Below are positions 6,821-16,052 of a DNA stretch of 64,000 nucleotides, one piece after another; the first letter of the stretch is position 1; each line of letters starts with the position of its first letter. A model generated the notes under the pieces. It did no database searches. It was not told the DNA's origin and saw nothing but the letters and a program-made list of their open reading frames with translations. This DNA comes from Acidobacteriota bacterium. Lineage in GTDB: Bacteria; Acidobacteriota; Terriglobia; Bryobacterales; Bryobacteraceae. The stretch spans positions 62,001 through 126,000 of the forward strand of contig CANIVU010000006.1 of assembly GCA_947470805.1 (NCBI GenBank). The letters run 5' to 3'. A program made the translations under genes and the position numbers.

Positions 6821-8164
6821 ATGAAGACGGATTTGACGGTTTGGGGATTGGCGCTTTCGATGTTTATGGCGTCGCTGGATACGAGTATTGCGAATGCCGG
6901 GTTGCCGGCGATTGCGGGGGCGTTTGGCGCTTTGTTTCCGGCGGCGCAGTGGGTGGTTTTGGCGTATTTGCTGGCGATTACTACGATTATCGTTGGCGCG
7001 GGGCGGGTGGGGGATCTGTTTGGGCGGCGGCGGGTTTTGTTGGCCGGGATTGGGCTATTTACAGCGGCTTCGGCGTTGTGTGGGATGGCTCCTTCGCTCG
7101 GGTTTTTGATTGGGGCGAGGGCGGTGCAGGGAGTGGGGGCGGCGGTGATGATGGCGTTGACTGTGTCGTTCGCGCCGGAGGGGCGGACGGGGCGGACGAT
7201 GGGGGTGTTGGGAACGATGTCGGCGTTGGGGACGACGTTGGGACCGTCGTTGGGCGGGTTGTTGATGGCTGGGTTTGGGTGGCGCTCCATCTTCCTGGTG
7301 AATGTGCCTTTGGGGATTTTGAATCTTGGTTTGGCGGTCTGGGGCTTGCCGGTGGACCAGGGAGAGAGACGGGGGGCGCTGGATGTTCCGGGGATGGCGA
7401 TGATGGGCGTGACTCTGGGGGCGTATGCGCTGGCGATGACGGGGGTGGGTGGGATGTGGTTATTGGGTTTGGCGGGTTTGGCGGGGATTTCGTTTGTTTG
7501 GGTGGAGCGGCGGGCGGCGGCTCCGTTGGTCGAGTTTGGGGCGATTCGGGCCCCCCGATTGTTGGGGATGAATGCGATGGTCTCGACGGTGATGATGTCG
7601 ACGTTGGTGGTGGGTCCCTTCTACTTGACTCGGGGGTTGGGGTTGGCGGTGGGGATGGCGGGTTTGGCGATGTCGGTGGGGCCGTTGGTGGCGGCGTTGA
7701 TGGGGATTCCGGCGGGTCGGTTGGTGGACCGGTGGGGGGCGGGGCGGGTGACGGTGGGCGGGTTGGCGGGAATGGTGGTGGGGTGCGCAACCTTGTGTTT
7801 GGGGTGGGGGTTGGCGGGGTATTTGATACCGATTGGGGTTTTGACGGCGAGTTATGCGTTGTTTCATGTGGCGAATAACTCGGCGGTGATGACGGGGTTG
7901 GCGGGGGATCGGCGGGGGGTGGTGGCGGGGTTGTTGAGCTTGTCGCGGAACTTGGGATTGATTACCGGGGCGTCGGTGATGGGGGCGGTGTTTGGGATGT
8001 GGGCGGATGTGGTGACGGCGGGGCCGGCGGAGGTTTTGCTGGGGATGCGAGCGGTGTTTGGGTTGGGGGCGGGATTGGCTTTGGGGGCGCTGGTGATGGC
8101 TCGTTCAGCGTCTGGCGGGGCGACGGACGAGGGCGAGGGCGGCGAGGCCGGCGGCGACGATTAG
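6821..8164 (+). CDS. MFS transporter, DHA2 (drug:H+ antiporter-2) type
   Basis: A protein of 447 residues, hydrophobic throughout. It has the DHA2 hallmarks: an N-terminal motif around LDTSIANAGLPAI in the first membrane segment, the loop 2-3 motif A (GRVGDLFGRRRVLLAG) and an antiporter motif C region (LGPSLGGLLMAGFGWRSIFLVNVP). It probably exports toxic organic compounds. Length is typical of the 12-14 TM DHA2 group. Codon use is extremely G-rich (GGG, GTG and TTG preferred), the opposite of plus-strand genes after 21 kb. It is divergent to the LysR regulator, its likely controller. Confidence 0.92.
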   Translation: MKTDLTVWGLALSMFMASLDTSIANAGLPAIAGAFGALFPAAQWVVLAYLLAITTIIVGAGRVGDLFGRRRVLLAGIGLFTAASALCGMAPSLGFLIGARAVQGVGAAVMMALTVSFAPEGRTGRTMGVLGTMSALGTTLGPSLGGLLMAGFGWRSIFLVNVPLGILNLGLAVWGLPVDQGERRGALDVPGMAMMGVTLGAYALAMTGVGGMWLLGLAGLAGISFVWVERRAAAPLVEFGAIRAPRLLGMNAMVSTVMMSTLVVGPFYLTRGLGLAVGMAGLAMSVGPLVAALMGIPAGRLVDRWGAGRVTVGGLAGMVVGCATLCLGWGLAGYLIPIGVLTASYALFHVANNSAVMTGLAGDRRGVVAGLLSLSRNLGLITGASVMGAVFGMWADVVTAGPAEVLLGMRAVFGLGAGLALGALVMARSASGGATDEGEGGEAGGDD

Positions 8165-8686
8165 TGCGGTTGTGGGTTCGGGGACGCCGGTGGCGCCGGG
8201 CGTTCCGGAGAGGTTGAAGAGCGTGTCGGAGGTGGCGTCGGTGACGAAGTTTTGGTTGGCGGCGAGGGAATAGTAGGCGATGCCGTCCGGATAGGTTCCG
8301 GTGGTGTTGGCGCGGAGAATGTTGTTGAGACCGTCGGTATAGAAGAAGTACTGGGTGCTCGAGTTGATGGAGACTCCAGGGGCGAAGCTCCAGATGCCGC
8401 CGTTGATGGTAGCCGTGGAAGCCAGGTAGCCGGGGGTGGCGTTGGTGAGGGCGGCAGGGGTGCCGGTGTAGGCCTGGGTTAACAGATAGAGCGTTCCGTT
8501 GGCCGACGGGACATCATTGATGTCGTAGAGATTGAAGGTCAGGTTGGTCCAGGGGCCGCCGGTGGGGGTGGTGATGGACTGTCCGACGAAGATGGAATCC
8601 GTACTGGTGTTGACGCCGTTGTATTCGACGATGGTGGCGGAGAAGGCGGGGGTTAGGGCGAGGGCGAGGATGAGTAGGGAGCGCAT
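8105..8686 (-). CDS. PEP-CTERM sorting domain protein
   Basis: A protein of 193 residues with an N-terminal signal peptide (MRSLLILALALTPAFSA) and the full C-terminal sorting tripartite signal: VPEPTT, a hydrophobic helix, then RRPARR. The central part is Thr/Asn/Gly-rich and beta-rich, typical of extracellular proteins handled by exosortase. The specific function is unknown. The exosortase gene is not in the window. It overlaps the end of the convergent MFS gene by 60 bases. Confidence 0.88.
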   Translation of the reverse strand: MRSLLILALALTPAFSATIVEYNGVNTSTDSIFVGQSITTPTGGPWTNLTFNLYDINDVPSANGTLYLLTQAYTGTPAALTNATPGYLASTATINGGIWSFAPGVSINSSTQYFFYTDGLNNILRANTTGTYPDGIAYYSLAANQNFVTDATSDTLFNLSGTPGATGVPEPTTALIVAAGLAALALVRRPARR

Positions 8687-8711
8687 GGCGTTCCTACCAT
8701 AGTGTTCGCCG

Positions 8712-9101
8712 TTACGAATCCGTTTCAGTGAAGGCGTCGGCGTGGCGCTGGAGGATGGAGGGGAGGGTGGTTGAGAACGTTGAACGGGGCAGGACGATGT
8801 CGGCTCCGGCGGCTTGCGCTTCCTTCTTCAGGTCGACTTGCACGTGGGAGACGAAGCCGAGGAGGCTGATTTGTTTGGTTTCGGGTTGTTGCTTCAGGCG
8901 CTGGATGAGGTCGACGGCGTTGACGGCTTTCGTGTTGAGGTCGATGATCATGAGTGTGGGGAGCTCTTTGGCGAGCTCCCACACTTTGGATTCTTCCTTC
9001 ACAAAGACAATCTCCAGGCCGGCGCGCTTGGCGGCGTCCATGATCTTGACGGTGAAAAAGAGGTCGTCAAGAACGGCTACTACTTTTTTGCTGACGGGCA
9101 C
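8712..9101 (-). CDS. Receiver-like (CheY-fold) protein lacking the conserved Lys
   Basis: A protein of 129 residues. I chose GTG 9101 because it overlaps the metH stop as TAGTG; a longer frame starting inside metH is less likely. The chain reads as a receiver fold with an acidic pair (LDDLFF, D12-D13), a candidate phospho-acceptor Asp (LMIIDLN, D54) and a Ser after beta-4 (FVSHV). The invariant beta-5 Lys is replaced (VLPRSTF). No output domain is present. It is coupled to metH and to the kinase-like gene upstream of metH, so a regulatory set around methionine synthesis is possible but unproven. Confidence 0.75.
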   Translation of the reverse strand: MPVSKKVVAVLDDLFFTVKIMDAAKRAGLEIVFVKEESKVWELAKELPTLMIIDLNTKAVNAVDLIQRLKQQPETKQISLLGFVSHVQVDLKKEAQAAGADIVLPRSTFSTTLPSILQRHADAFTETDS

Positions 9102-12100
9102 TAGACTTCGGCTGTCTCCAGGGAGCTGGCGGTGAAGTAAGCGCAATCGGGGTGCTGGAAGACCAGGGCGCTGACGCTGGCTTCGGGCTCCATCATCATG
9201 CCTTCGGTGAGTTCGACACCGATTTCATTGGGGTTGATGAGCTTCCAGATGCCTTGCTGATCGTCCAGATTGGGGCAGGCGGGGTAGCCGAAGCTATAAC
9301 GCTTGCCGCGGTAACGGCTGGTGAACCGCTCCTGCATGGTCATGTTGGGGGCGTCGGGGAAGCCCCAGTCTTCGCGGATTCTCCGGTGCAGCCATTCGGC
9401 CGCGCCTTCGGCGGTTTCGATGGCCAGGGCCTGGAGGGCGTGGGCTTTCAGGTATTCGCCCTTGGCTTTACATTCTTCCGAGCGTTCGCGGATGCCTTCG
9501 CCGGCGGTGACGACTAAGAGCGCGATATGGTCGCGGCGGCCGTCGTCGGCGACGGGGAGGATGTAATCGCTCAAGCAGAGGCCGTCTTCCTTCGGCTGGC
9601 GGCCGAATTGGAAGGTGTGGATGGGTTCGGTGCCCTGGTGGGCGAAGAGGTGAATGGCGTTACCGTGGCGCTCCACTTCGAAGAACTGCCATACGGCGCG
9701 TACCTTCATGAAGCTGGCGGCCCAGTGCTTCACTTCCTCCACCTGGTGGAAGAGTTCGAGCGCCTTGGGTTCGCGTTCGGCTAACAGCTTTTCAAAGTTC
9801 CCCTTGAAGCCGAGATGGCGTCCGAACAACATGAACGGGTTGATGTAGCTCCAGAGTTCGGCGAGCTGGGGGACGTCGCGCTTTTTGCGGTCGTAGTAGG
9901 GCGCGGGGGGAATGGGGAGGTCGATTTTGACCTTGGTGGAACGGTGTTCGGAGGTGTTGACGACTTCAACGGGCGCGGGGGCGGCTTCGGCGCCTTCGTG
10001 CCAGGTGGCCGAGGCCAGGGCAGTTTCGCGGGTAGCCGGGTCCGTGATTTCGTTCATGATGCGGAGGCCGGTCATGGCGTCCTTGCAATAAAACGTGGGG
10101 GCGGCGTAGGCCGGAGCGATGCGGGTTTTGCTGAACTTTTCGCTGAGGGCGGCGCCGCCGACCAGGAGAGGGACGTTGATGCCGGCGGTTTTGAAATCGT
10201 CGGCGGTGATGACCATTTGCTGGGTGCTCTTGACGAGCAGGCCGCTGAGGCCGATGGCGTCCGGCTTGTGTTCGCGGTAGGCCTGGATGAGGGTTTCCGG
10301 GAGGATCTTAATGCCGAGATTGACGACGGTGTAGCCGTTGTTGGCGAGGATGATTTCGACCAGGTTCTTGCCGATGTCGTGGACGTCGCCTTTGACGGTG
10401 GCGAGGACGATCTTGCCGCGGGCGGCGGTATCGGCCTTCTCCATGAACTGTTCGAGGTGGGCGACGCCGGTTTTCATGGCTTCGGCCGATTGAAGTACTT
10501 CTGCAACAATCAGCTCGTTGTTGTTGAAAAGACGGCCTACTTCGGACATGCCGGCCATGAGCGGGCCGTTGATGATGTCGAGCGGGTTGGCGCCTTCGGC
10601 GCGTTTGCGATCGAGGTCCTCGACGAGGCCGTCCTTCGAACCCTGGATGATGTAGCTGGCTAGGCGTTCGTCGAGCGGGAGGTCGGCTGCCTTGGCTTTG
10701 ACCTTGGGCGCGGCTTTGCGGAAGTGGTCCGTGATGGCGGCGATGTGGAACTGATTGACGGCGGCGCGCTGTTCTTTGGGCTGTTGGCGCCAATCGTCGG
10801 GGACGTTTTGGAGGAGTTCGAACTGAGCGTGATCGGCCGGGACATCGATGGGGGGCGAGTTGAAGAGCAGGTGTTCGGCGAGGCGGCGTTCGTGTTCGGG
10901 GATGCCGGCGAAGCGTTCGAGCTTTTCGGCATTGACGATGGCGAGGTCGAGGCCGGCCTTGGTGCAGTAATAAAGGAAGACGGAGTTGACGATCTCGCGG
11001 GCGGAGGCGGGGAGGCCGAATGAGATGTTCGATACGCCGAGGACGGTTTTGACGTAGGGGATGTTGGCTTTGATGAGGCGGAGGGCTTCGATGGTTTCGA
11101 CGGCGCCGCCGATGTAGTTTTCGTCGCCGGTGGCGCAGGGGAAGACGAGGGGGTCGATGATGATGTCTTCGGCGGGGATCTCGTACTTGGTGGTGAGGAG
11201 ATCGACGGAGCGCTGGGCGACTTCGAGTTTCCGTTCGCGGGTGAAGGCCTGGGCCTGGATGGGGTCCTCATCGATAGTCCCGACGACGAGGGCGGCGCCG
11301 TAGGACTTGGCGATGGGGCACATTAGTTCGAACTTCTCTTCGCCGTCTTCGAGGTTGACGGAGTTGATGATGGACTTGCCCTGGCAGTATTTGAGCGACA
11401 GTTCGACGGCTTTGGGGTCCGTGGTGTCGATCATGATGGGGGTTTTGATCTTCTTGACCAGGAGGTTGTAGAACAGGGGAATGTCGTTGATTTCTTCGCG
11501 GTCGGAGGACTGGAGGCAGACGTCGATGACGTGGGCGCCGTTGCGGACCTGGCGGCGGGCGATGTCGGTGGCCTCTTCCCACTTCTCTTCGGCGATCATG
11601 TTTTTGAAGAGACGGGAGCCGATGACGTTGGTGCGTTCGCCGACGATGAGGGGGCGGTTGGAGTCTTCGGCTTCGACGAGATCGATGCCGGAGAAGTAGG
11701 TCCGGTGGGCGCGGGCCTTGTTGGCGCGGGGTTTCTTGCCGACCGCCATGTCGGCGATGGCCTTGATGTGGGCTGGGGTGGTGCCGCAGCAGCCGCCGAC
11801 GATGTTGAGCCAGCCGTTATCGGCGAAGCGTTCGAGCTGGGAGGCGAGGGAGGTGGGGGTTTCGAGGTACTTCCCTTCCTCGTTCGGGAGGCCGGCGTTG
11901 GGGTAGCAAGAGATGCGGGTTTCGGCGATTTCATTGAGCGACCGGATGTGGTCGGTCATGAATTCGGGGCCGGTGGCGCAGTTGAGACCGATGGAGAGGA
12001 GGTCGGCGTGGGCGACGGAGGTGTAGAGGGCTTCGGCGGGTTGGCCGGCGAGCATGGTGCCCATCATTTCAATGGTGCCGGAGACCATGGTGGGGATGGG

Positions 12101-12673
12101 GTGGCCGAGGGCTTTGACGAGGCGTTCGCGGGCGCGGAGGGCGGCTTTGACGTTGAGGGTGTCCGGGCAGGTCTCTATTAATAAGATGTCGGCGCCGCCA
12201 TCGATGAGGCCGCGGAACTGCTCGTAGTAGTTGTCGGTGAGTTCGTCAAAGGTGATGCCGCCGGTGAGGGCGATCATTTTTGTCGTCGGTCCGATGGAGG
12301 CGGCGACGAAGCGGGGCTTTTCTGCGGTGGAAAACTCGTCGGCGGCCTGGCGGGCGAGGCGACTGGCGGTGGCGCTGATCTCGTAAGCCTTTGATTCCAG
12401 TCCATATTCGGCCAGCACGACGGGCATGGAGCCGAACGTGTTGGTTTCAATGATGTCGGAGCCGGAGGTGAGGTAGTCCCGGTGGACTTTCAGGACGACA
12501 TCCGGACGGGTGAGGACGAGGTTTTCGTTGCACCCTTCATATTGCGCGCCGCCAAAATCGTGGGCGTGCAGATTGCAGCGTTGCATCTCGGTACCCATGG
12601 CACCATCGAGTACGAGAATGCGAGACGCCAGGGCGTCGTATAAGGCCTCACGGCGGGATTTCGGATCAGACAT
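9101..12673 (-). CDS. metH: Cobalamin-dependent methionine synthase
   Basis: A protein of 1190 residues, full length for MetH (5-methyltetrahydrofolate:homocysteine methyltransferase, cytoplasmic). Domains in order: the homocysteine-binding barrel with zinc ligands Cys232 (GLNCATG) and Cys295-Cys296 (GGCCGTTP); the pterin-binding barrel from about 340 (VGERTNVIGS); the helical cap; the B12-binding domain with GDVHDIGKN (His765 as the lower cobalt ligand); and the C-terminal AdoMet reactivation domain with RYSFGYPACP. All key residues are present. It lies 29 bases after a kinase-like gene and overlaps a receiver-like gene. No room exists for a cobalamin or SAM riboswitch directly upstream. Confidence 0.98.
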   Translation of the reverse strand: MSDPKSRREALYDALASRILVLDGAMGTEMQRCNLHAHDFGGAQYEGCNENLVLTRPDVVLKVHRDYLTSGSDIIETNTFGSMPVVLAEYGLESKAYEISATASRLARQAADEFSTAEKPRFVAASIGPTTKMIALTGGITFDELTDNYYEQFRGLIDGGADILLIETCPDTLNVKAALRARERLVKALGHPIPTMVSGTIEMMGTMLAGQPAEALYTSVAHADLLSIGLNCATGPEFMTDHIRSLNEIAETRISCYPNAGLPNEEGKYLETPTSLASQLERFADNGWLNIVGGCCGTTPAHIKAIADMAVGKKPRANKARAHRTYFSGIDLVEAEDSNRPLIVGERTNVIGSRLFKNMIAEEKWEEATDIARRQVRNGAHVIDVCLQSSDREEINDIPLFYNLLVKKIKTPIMIDTTDPKAVELSLKYCQGKSIINSVNLEDGEEKFELMCPIAKSYGAALVVGTIDEDPIQAQAFTRERKLEVAQRSVDLLTTKYEIPAEDIIIDPLVFPCATGDENYIGGAVETIEALRLIKANIPYVKTVLGVSNISFGLPASAREIVNSVFLYYCTKAGLDLAIVNAEKLERFAGIPEHERRLAEHLLFNSPPIDVPADHAQFELLQNVPDDWRQQPKEQRAAVNQFHIAAITDHFRKAAPKVKAKAADLPLDERLASYIIQGSKDGLVEDLDRKRAEGANPLDIINGPLMAGMSEVGRLFNNNELIVAEVLQSAEAMKTGVAHLEQFMEKADTAARGKIVLATVKGDVHDIGKNLVEIILANNGYTVVNLGIKILPETLIQAYREHKPDAIGLSGLLVKSTQQMVITADDFKTAGINVPLLVGGAALSEKFSKTRIAPAYAAPTFYCKDAMTGLRIMNEITDPATRETALASATWHEGAEAAPAPVEVVNTSEHRSTKVKIDLPIPPAPYYDRKKRDVPQLAELWSYINPFMLFGRHLGFKGNFEKLLAEREPKALELFHQVEEVKHWAASFMKVRAVWQFFEVERHGNAIHLFAHQGTEPIHTFQFGRQPKEDGLCLSDYILPVADDGRRDHIALLVVTAGEGIRERSEECKAKGEYLKAHALQALAIETAEGAAEWLHRRIREDWGFPDAPNMTMQERFTSRYRGKRYSFGYPACPNLDDQQGIWKLINPNEIGVELTEGMMMEPEASVSALVFQHPDCAYFTASSLETAEV

Positions 12674-12702
12674 TTACAGTCTGATTATCGCATGGGGCTT
12701 AG

Positions 12703-13902
12703 CTAGGAGGCCGAGATGTACTTCTTTACGACTTCAACGAGTTCCATTGTATGGACAGGTTTAGAGAGGAAATCGTCCATTCCGGCCTCCATACATTCAT
12801 GGCGAACCTCGTAGGCGGTATTGGCGGTACACGCGACGATCGGGACGGCTTGGCCAGCCGGCAGTTTTCGGATGAGACGAGTACATTCCAGGCCGTCCAT
12901 CTCCGGCATTTGGACATCCATTAATATGAGGTCGAACGGGGCGGCGTTGACGGCGCTGACGGCTTCGGCGCCGCTGGAGGCGATTCGGACGTCGTAACCC
13001 TTCCGTTCAAGTACGGTGCGCATGAAACGCTGAGCGACGTCGTTGTCCTCGACCAGGAGGATTTGCGGTCGAAGGGGCGGCGCGGCGCTTTGGCGAATTC
13101 CGGATTCGATACTCTGTTCCGGGACGCGGAGAGGAAGGGTTACGGTGAGCAGTGTACCTGCGCCTCGAACGACCTCGGCTTCCAATTGGCCGCCCATGGC
13201 CCGCACCAATTGGAACGCCAGGGGCAGGCCTAATTCCAAGCGGGCATGGCTGTAGCCGTCGGTTTCCGGCGGGGCGAAAAGCTGGTTGAGCTTCGCAGGC
13301 GGCAGTTCGGGGCCATTGTCGCCGATGCTGATGGTAAGGATTAGCTTTCGCTCCGGTTGCATGCAAAAGCTGGAGGCGGCAACGGTGATTTCGTCCTGGA
13401 TACAGCTGTTGATGGCATGGGAAAGAAGGATGCTGATGACCTGGCGGAGGCGGACGGCATCGCCGACGACGACTTCCGGGGAGTTCGGCTCGGAGGGTTC
13501 GGCGAGGAGTTGGATCAGGATGCTGCGGCCTTCGGCGCGGGTTTGCATGATGCCGACCGAGGCGCGGATGACTTCGTGGAGATGGAACGCCGATTCGGAG
13601 AGTTGCAACTGCCCGGCCATGACGGAGGCGTATTCGAGGGCGTTGCTGAGCGATTCCAGCAGACTTTCGGCGCACATGCGCGTGGATTGGACGTATTCCC
13701 GCTGTTCGGCGCTGAGAGATGATTCCAATAGAAGGTCGGACATGCCCAGAATTCCGGTCAACGGCGTGCGGATTTCGTGATTGAGGGCGGCGAGCATGCG
13801 GGTATGCGCCCGCTGAATGTCCTGCATGGATAGAGAAGGCGATGCGGACGCATCCGGATTGGGTGGCGGCAAAGAGGGCGAATGGACAGAAACGTCTAAC
13901 AC
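12703..13902 (-). CDS. Hybrid histidine kinase-like protein with degenerate ATP-binding domain
   Basis: A protein of 399 residues with no membrane segment and no sensor domain. HisKA with LNHEIRTPLTG (His42) is intact. In the ATPase domain the N-box reads LLSHAINSC, where Asn is normally found in place of His, the G1 box reads DNGPELPP, and the glycine-rich G2 box is replaced by ARLELGLP. A C-terminal receiver is intact (LILMDVQMPEMDG, Asp329; Lys381 in FLSKPV). It may therefore be a poor or inactive kinase that still acts as a phospho-transfer or scaffold protein. It heads the minus-strand unit containing metH. Confidence 0.88.
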   Translation of the reverse strand: MLDVSVHSPSLPPPNPDASASPSLSMQDIQRAHTRMLAALNHEIRTPLTGILGMSDLLLESSLSAEQREYVQSTRMCAESLLESLSNALEYASVMAGQLQLSESAFHLHEVIRASVGIMQTRAEGRSILIQLLAEPSEPNSPEVVVGDAVRLRQVISILLSHAINSCIQDEITVAASSFCMQPERKLILTISIGDNGPELPPAKLNQLFAPPETDGYSHARLELGLPLAFQLVRAMGGQLEAEVVRGAGTLLTVTLPLRVPEQSIESGIRQSAAPPLRPQILLVEDNDVAQRFMRTVLERKGYDVRIASSGAEAVSAVNAAPFDLILMDVQMPEMDGLECTRLIRKLPAGQAVPIVACTANTAYEVRHECMEAGMDDFLSKPVHTMELVEVVKKYISAS

Positions 13903-13990
13903 CGGATACTCCTTCCTTCTTCATCGGCTATTGTTCGGCGAAAGATTAGCTCAATCTTGGAAACTCATATGGTGGACGATAACGGCATCG

Positions 13991-14019
13991 TTGACATATC
14001 TCATTGAATCCGCTATAGT
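13991..14019 (+). promoter_or_regulatory. Sigma-70-type promoter of rpsA
   Basis: TTGACA (13991-13996), a 17-base spacer and TATAGT (14014-14019) form a near-consensus promoter. Transcription would begin near 14026, giving a leader of about 115 bases before the rpsA ATG at 14140. Strength fits a highly expressed ribosomal-protein gene. Confidence 0.8.
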
Positions 14020-14034
14020 TTCCAAGTAACTTTG

Positions 14035-14067
14035 CGCTCCTCCTTCTTGCGGTGGAGCGAATTTTTT
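14035..14067 (+). promoter_or_regulatory. Leader hairpin with T-run (attenuator-like) before rpsA
   Basis: CGCTCC (14035-14040) pairs with GGAGCG (14054-14059) around a 13-base loop and is followed by AA and six T (14062-14067). On the plus strand this resembles a short intrinsic terminator placed inside the rpsA leader, about 10-40 bases after the inferred start point and 73 bases before the ATG. It could act as an attenuator or as a leader structure recognised by S1 itself. The stem is only 6 base pairs. Confidence 0.45.
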
Positions 14068-14139
14068 GCGGCCGGCAGCGGGGTCTAGTGTTCCACGGGA
14101 TTGAATGAAGGTCCCAATGCCGTGCACGGAGAACAGGCA

Positions 14140-16032
14140 ATGGGAAACAATCCCGAATTTCCGACCCCGGATGAAGTAGTTCCCGCAACCGCGGGCCGCC
14201 CGGGCGGTCACGCGACAGCTAGCGAGCACGGCAGACCGGGAATACCAGGCCCGCCCGCACCTGAAGATGCGGACACTCCACAAGATGATTATTTCTCCGA
14301 AGAAATGATGTCGGAGGAGATGCTGGACGACTACAGCCACTTTGCGCCACCGGCGGAAGGGGAGGTGCTGCAGGGTTACGTCCTGAAAGTTACGGCGAAC
14401 GATGTCATCGTCGACTTCGGCTACAAATCCGAAGGCGTCGTGCCGATTGCCCAGATACCGGTCGTCGACGGCAAACCTGCGGTGAACCCTGGCGACACCA
14501 TTGAAGTGATGGTGGAAAAGGGTGGCACGCTGACGCCGGAGGGCTACGTCCCGCTTTCGCACCGGAAGGCGCAGAACACGAAGTCGTGGGATACCCTGGA
14601 GCAGGCGTTCCGGGACAACCTGTTGGTGAGCGGCCACATTACGGGGCGCACCAAGGGCGGGTTGATGGTGGACGTGGGCGTGGAAGCGTTCATGCCGGGT
14701 TCGCAGGTGGACGTGCGGCCGGTCTACAACCTGGATTCGCTGGTGGGCCAGCACATCCCTGTTCGCATATTGAAATTGAACCGGCGGCGGGGCAACGTGG
14801 TTGTCAGCCGGAAGGCCGCGCTCGAAACGGAGACGACCGACCGTAAGTCGGCGTTGCTGGAAACGGTGGCGGAGGGGTCGATTATTCAGGGGCTGGTGAA
14901 GAACCTGACCGATTACGGCGCCTTTATCGATCTGGGCGGCATTGACGGCCTGCTGCATGTTAGCGATATGAGTTACGGGCGCGTGACGCATCCGTCGGAG
15001 TTAGTGCAGGTCGGCCAGGAGTTATCGCTGCGGGTTCTGAAGTTCGATAAGGACAAGGAACGCATCTCGCTGGGCATGAAACAGATGGCGCCGGATCCGT
15101 GGGAGTCGGTGCACGATCGGTATCAAATTGGCGGGAAGGTTATTGGCCGCGTGGTTTCGATCACCGATTACGGCTCGTTCGTGGAATTGGAAGCCGGTGT
15201 CGAGGGGCTGATTCATATTTCCGAGATGACCTGGTCGCGGCGGATGAAGCATCCGTCGAAGGTTGTTAAAGTCGGCGATACGGTGGAAAGCGTCATTCTG
15301 GATATCAAGCCGCGGGATCGCCGGGTTTCGCTCGGGATTAAGCAGTTGGAAGACGATCCGTGGACGACGGTGGAATCCCGATATTCGGTGGGCAGTGTTG
15401 TTGAGGGCCGGGTTCGCAAGCTGTCCGAGTTTGGGGCTTTCATCGAAATCGAAGAGGGCATCGACGGTTTGGTGCACGTCTCCGATCTCTCCTGGACGAA
15501 GCACATCAAGCATCCTTCGGAAGTTCTGAAAAAGGGCCAGGTTGTGCAGGCGGTGATTCTGAACATCGACGCGCCGACACGGCGGTTGTCGCTGGGCGTG
15601 AAGCAGTTGCAGCCTGACCAGTGGGAATCCTTCTTCGCCACGCATCAGATTGGCGATGTGGTTCGCGGACGGGTCTGCCGTTCGGCCACCTTCGGCGTGT
15701 TTGTGGAAGTGGCGCCGGGCGTGGAGGCGTTGTGCCATTCGTCGGAAATCGTCGGCGGCACCGGCAAGGATAAGACGGCAATTCCGGTGGGCGAAGAGCA
15801 TTCGTTCAAGGTAATCCGGCTGAACGCAGCCGAAAAGAAGATAGGATTGAGTTATAAGGCTGCGATCGTTGACGAAGAGCGGCAGCGGATGGCGGAGTAC
15901 CAGAAGCAGGCGGCGGCAGTAGCGACGGCGACGGAAGAAGCCGCGCGCGGCGCCAATCCGGTAGCTGAAGAATCTGCGATCGAAGTGACCGAGGACGCCG
16001 GCGCGGCGCCTACGCCCGAAGTGGGCGAGTAA
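14140..16032 (+). CDS. rpsA: 30S ribosomal protein S1
   Basis: A protein of 630 residues from ATG 14140, with GGAGA seven bases upstream; a TTG frame extends to 14101 but has no better site. Six S1 (OB-fold) RNA-binding repeats are visible, each with a variant of the D/EYGAFIDL...GLLHVSD pattern; the first two are the divergent ribosome-binding ones (VDFGYKSEGVVP and VDVGVEAFMPG). An acidic, Pro-rich N-terminal extension of about 65 residues and an Ala/Glu-rich tail flank them. S1 binds mRNA on the small subunit. The HU/IHF gene follows after 20 bases and is probably co-transcribed. Confidence 0.96.
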   Translation: MGNNPEFPTPDEVVPATAGRPGGHATASEHGRPGIPGPPAPEDADTPQDDYFSEEMMSEEMLDDYSHFAPPAEGEVLQGYVLKVTANDVIVDFGYKSEGVVPIAQIPVVDGKPAVNPGDTIEVMVEKGGTLTPEGYVPLSHRKAQNTKSWDTLEQAFRDNLLVSGHITGRTKGGLMVDVGVEAFMPGSQVDVRPVYNLDSLVGQHIPVRILKLNRRRGNVVVSRKAALETETTDRKSALLETVAEGSIIQGLVKNLTDYGAFIDLGGIDGLLHVSDMSYGRVTHPSELVQVGQELSLRVLKFDKDKERISLGMKQMAPDPWESVHDRYQIGGKVIGRVVSITDYGSFVELEAGVEGLIHISEMTWSRRMKHPSKVVKVGDTVESVILDIKPRDRRVSLGIKQLEDDPWTTVESRYSVGSVVEGRVRKLSEFGAFIEIEEGIDGLVHVSDLSWTKHIKHPSEVLKKGQVVQAVILNIDAPTRRLSLGVKQLQPDQWESFFATHQIGDVVRGRVCRSATFGVFVEVAPGVEALCHSSEIVGGTGKDKTAIPVGEEHSFKVIRLNAAEKKIGLSYKAAIVDEERQRMAEYQKQAAAVATATEEAARGANPVAEESAIEVTEDAGAAPTPEVGE

Positions 16033-16052
16033 GGAACGGGAGAGGAATGGGC

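Noticed and set aside
9815-10663. Long open frame of 282 codons on the plus strand inside metH
   Set aside because: It lies opposite the conserved B12 and cap domains of metH; composition is Gly/Asp-rich as expected for an antisense shadow.
12674-12702. Cobalamin or SAM riboswitch for metH
   Set aside because: Only 29 bases separate metH from the kinase gene, too short for either riboswitch.
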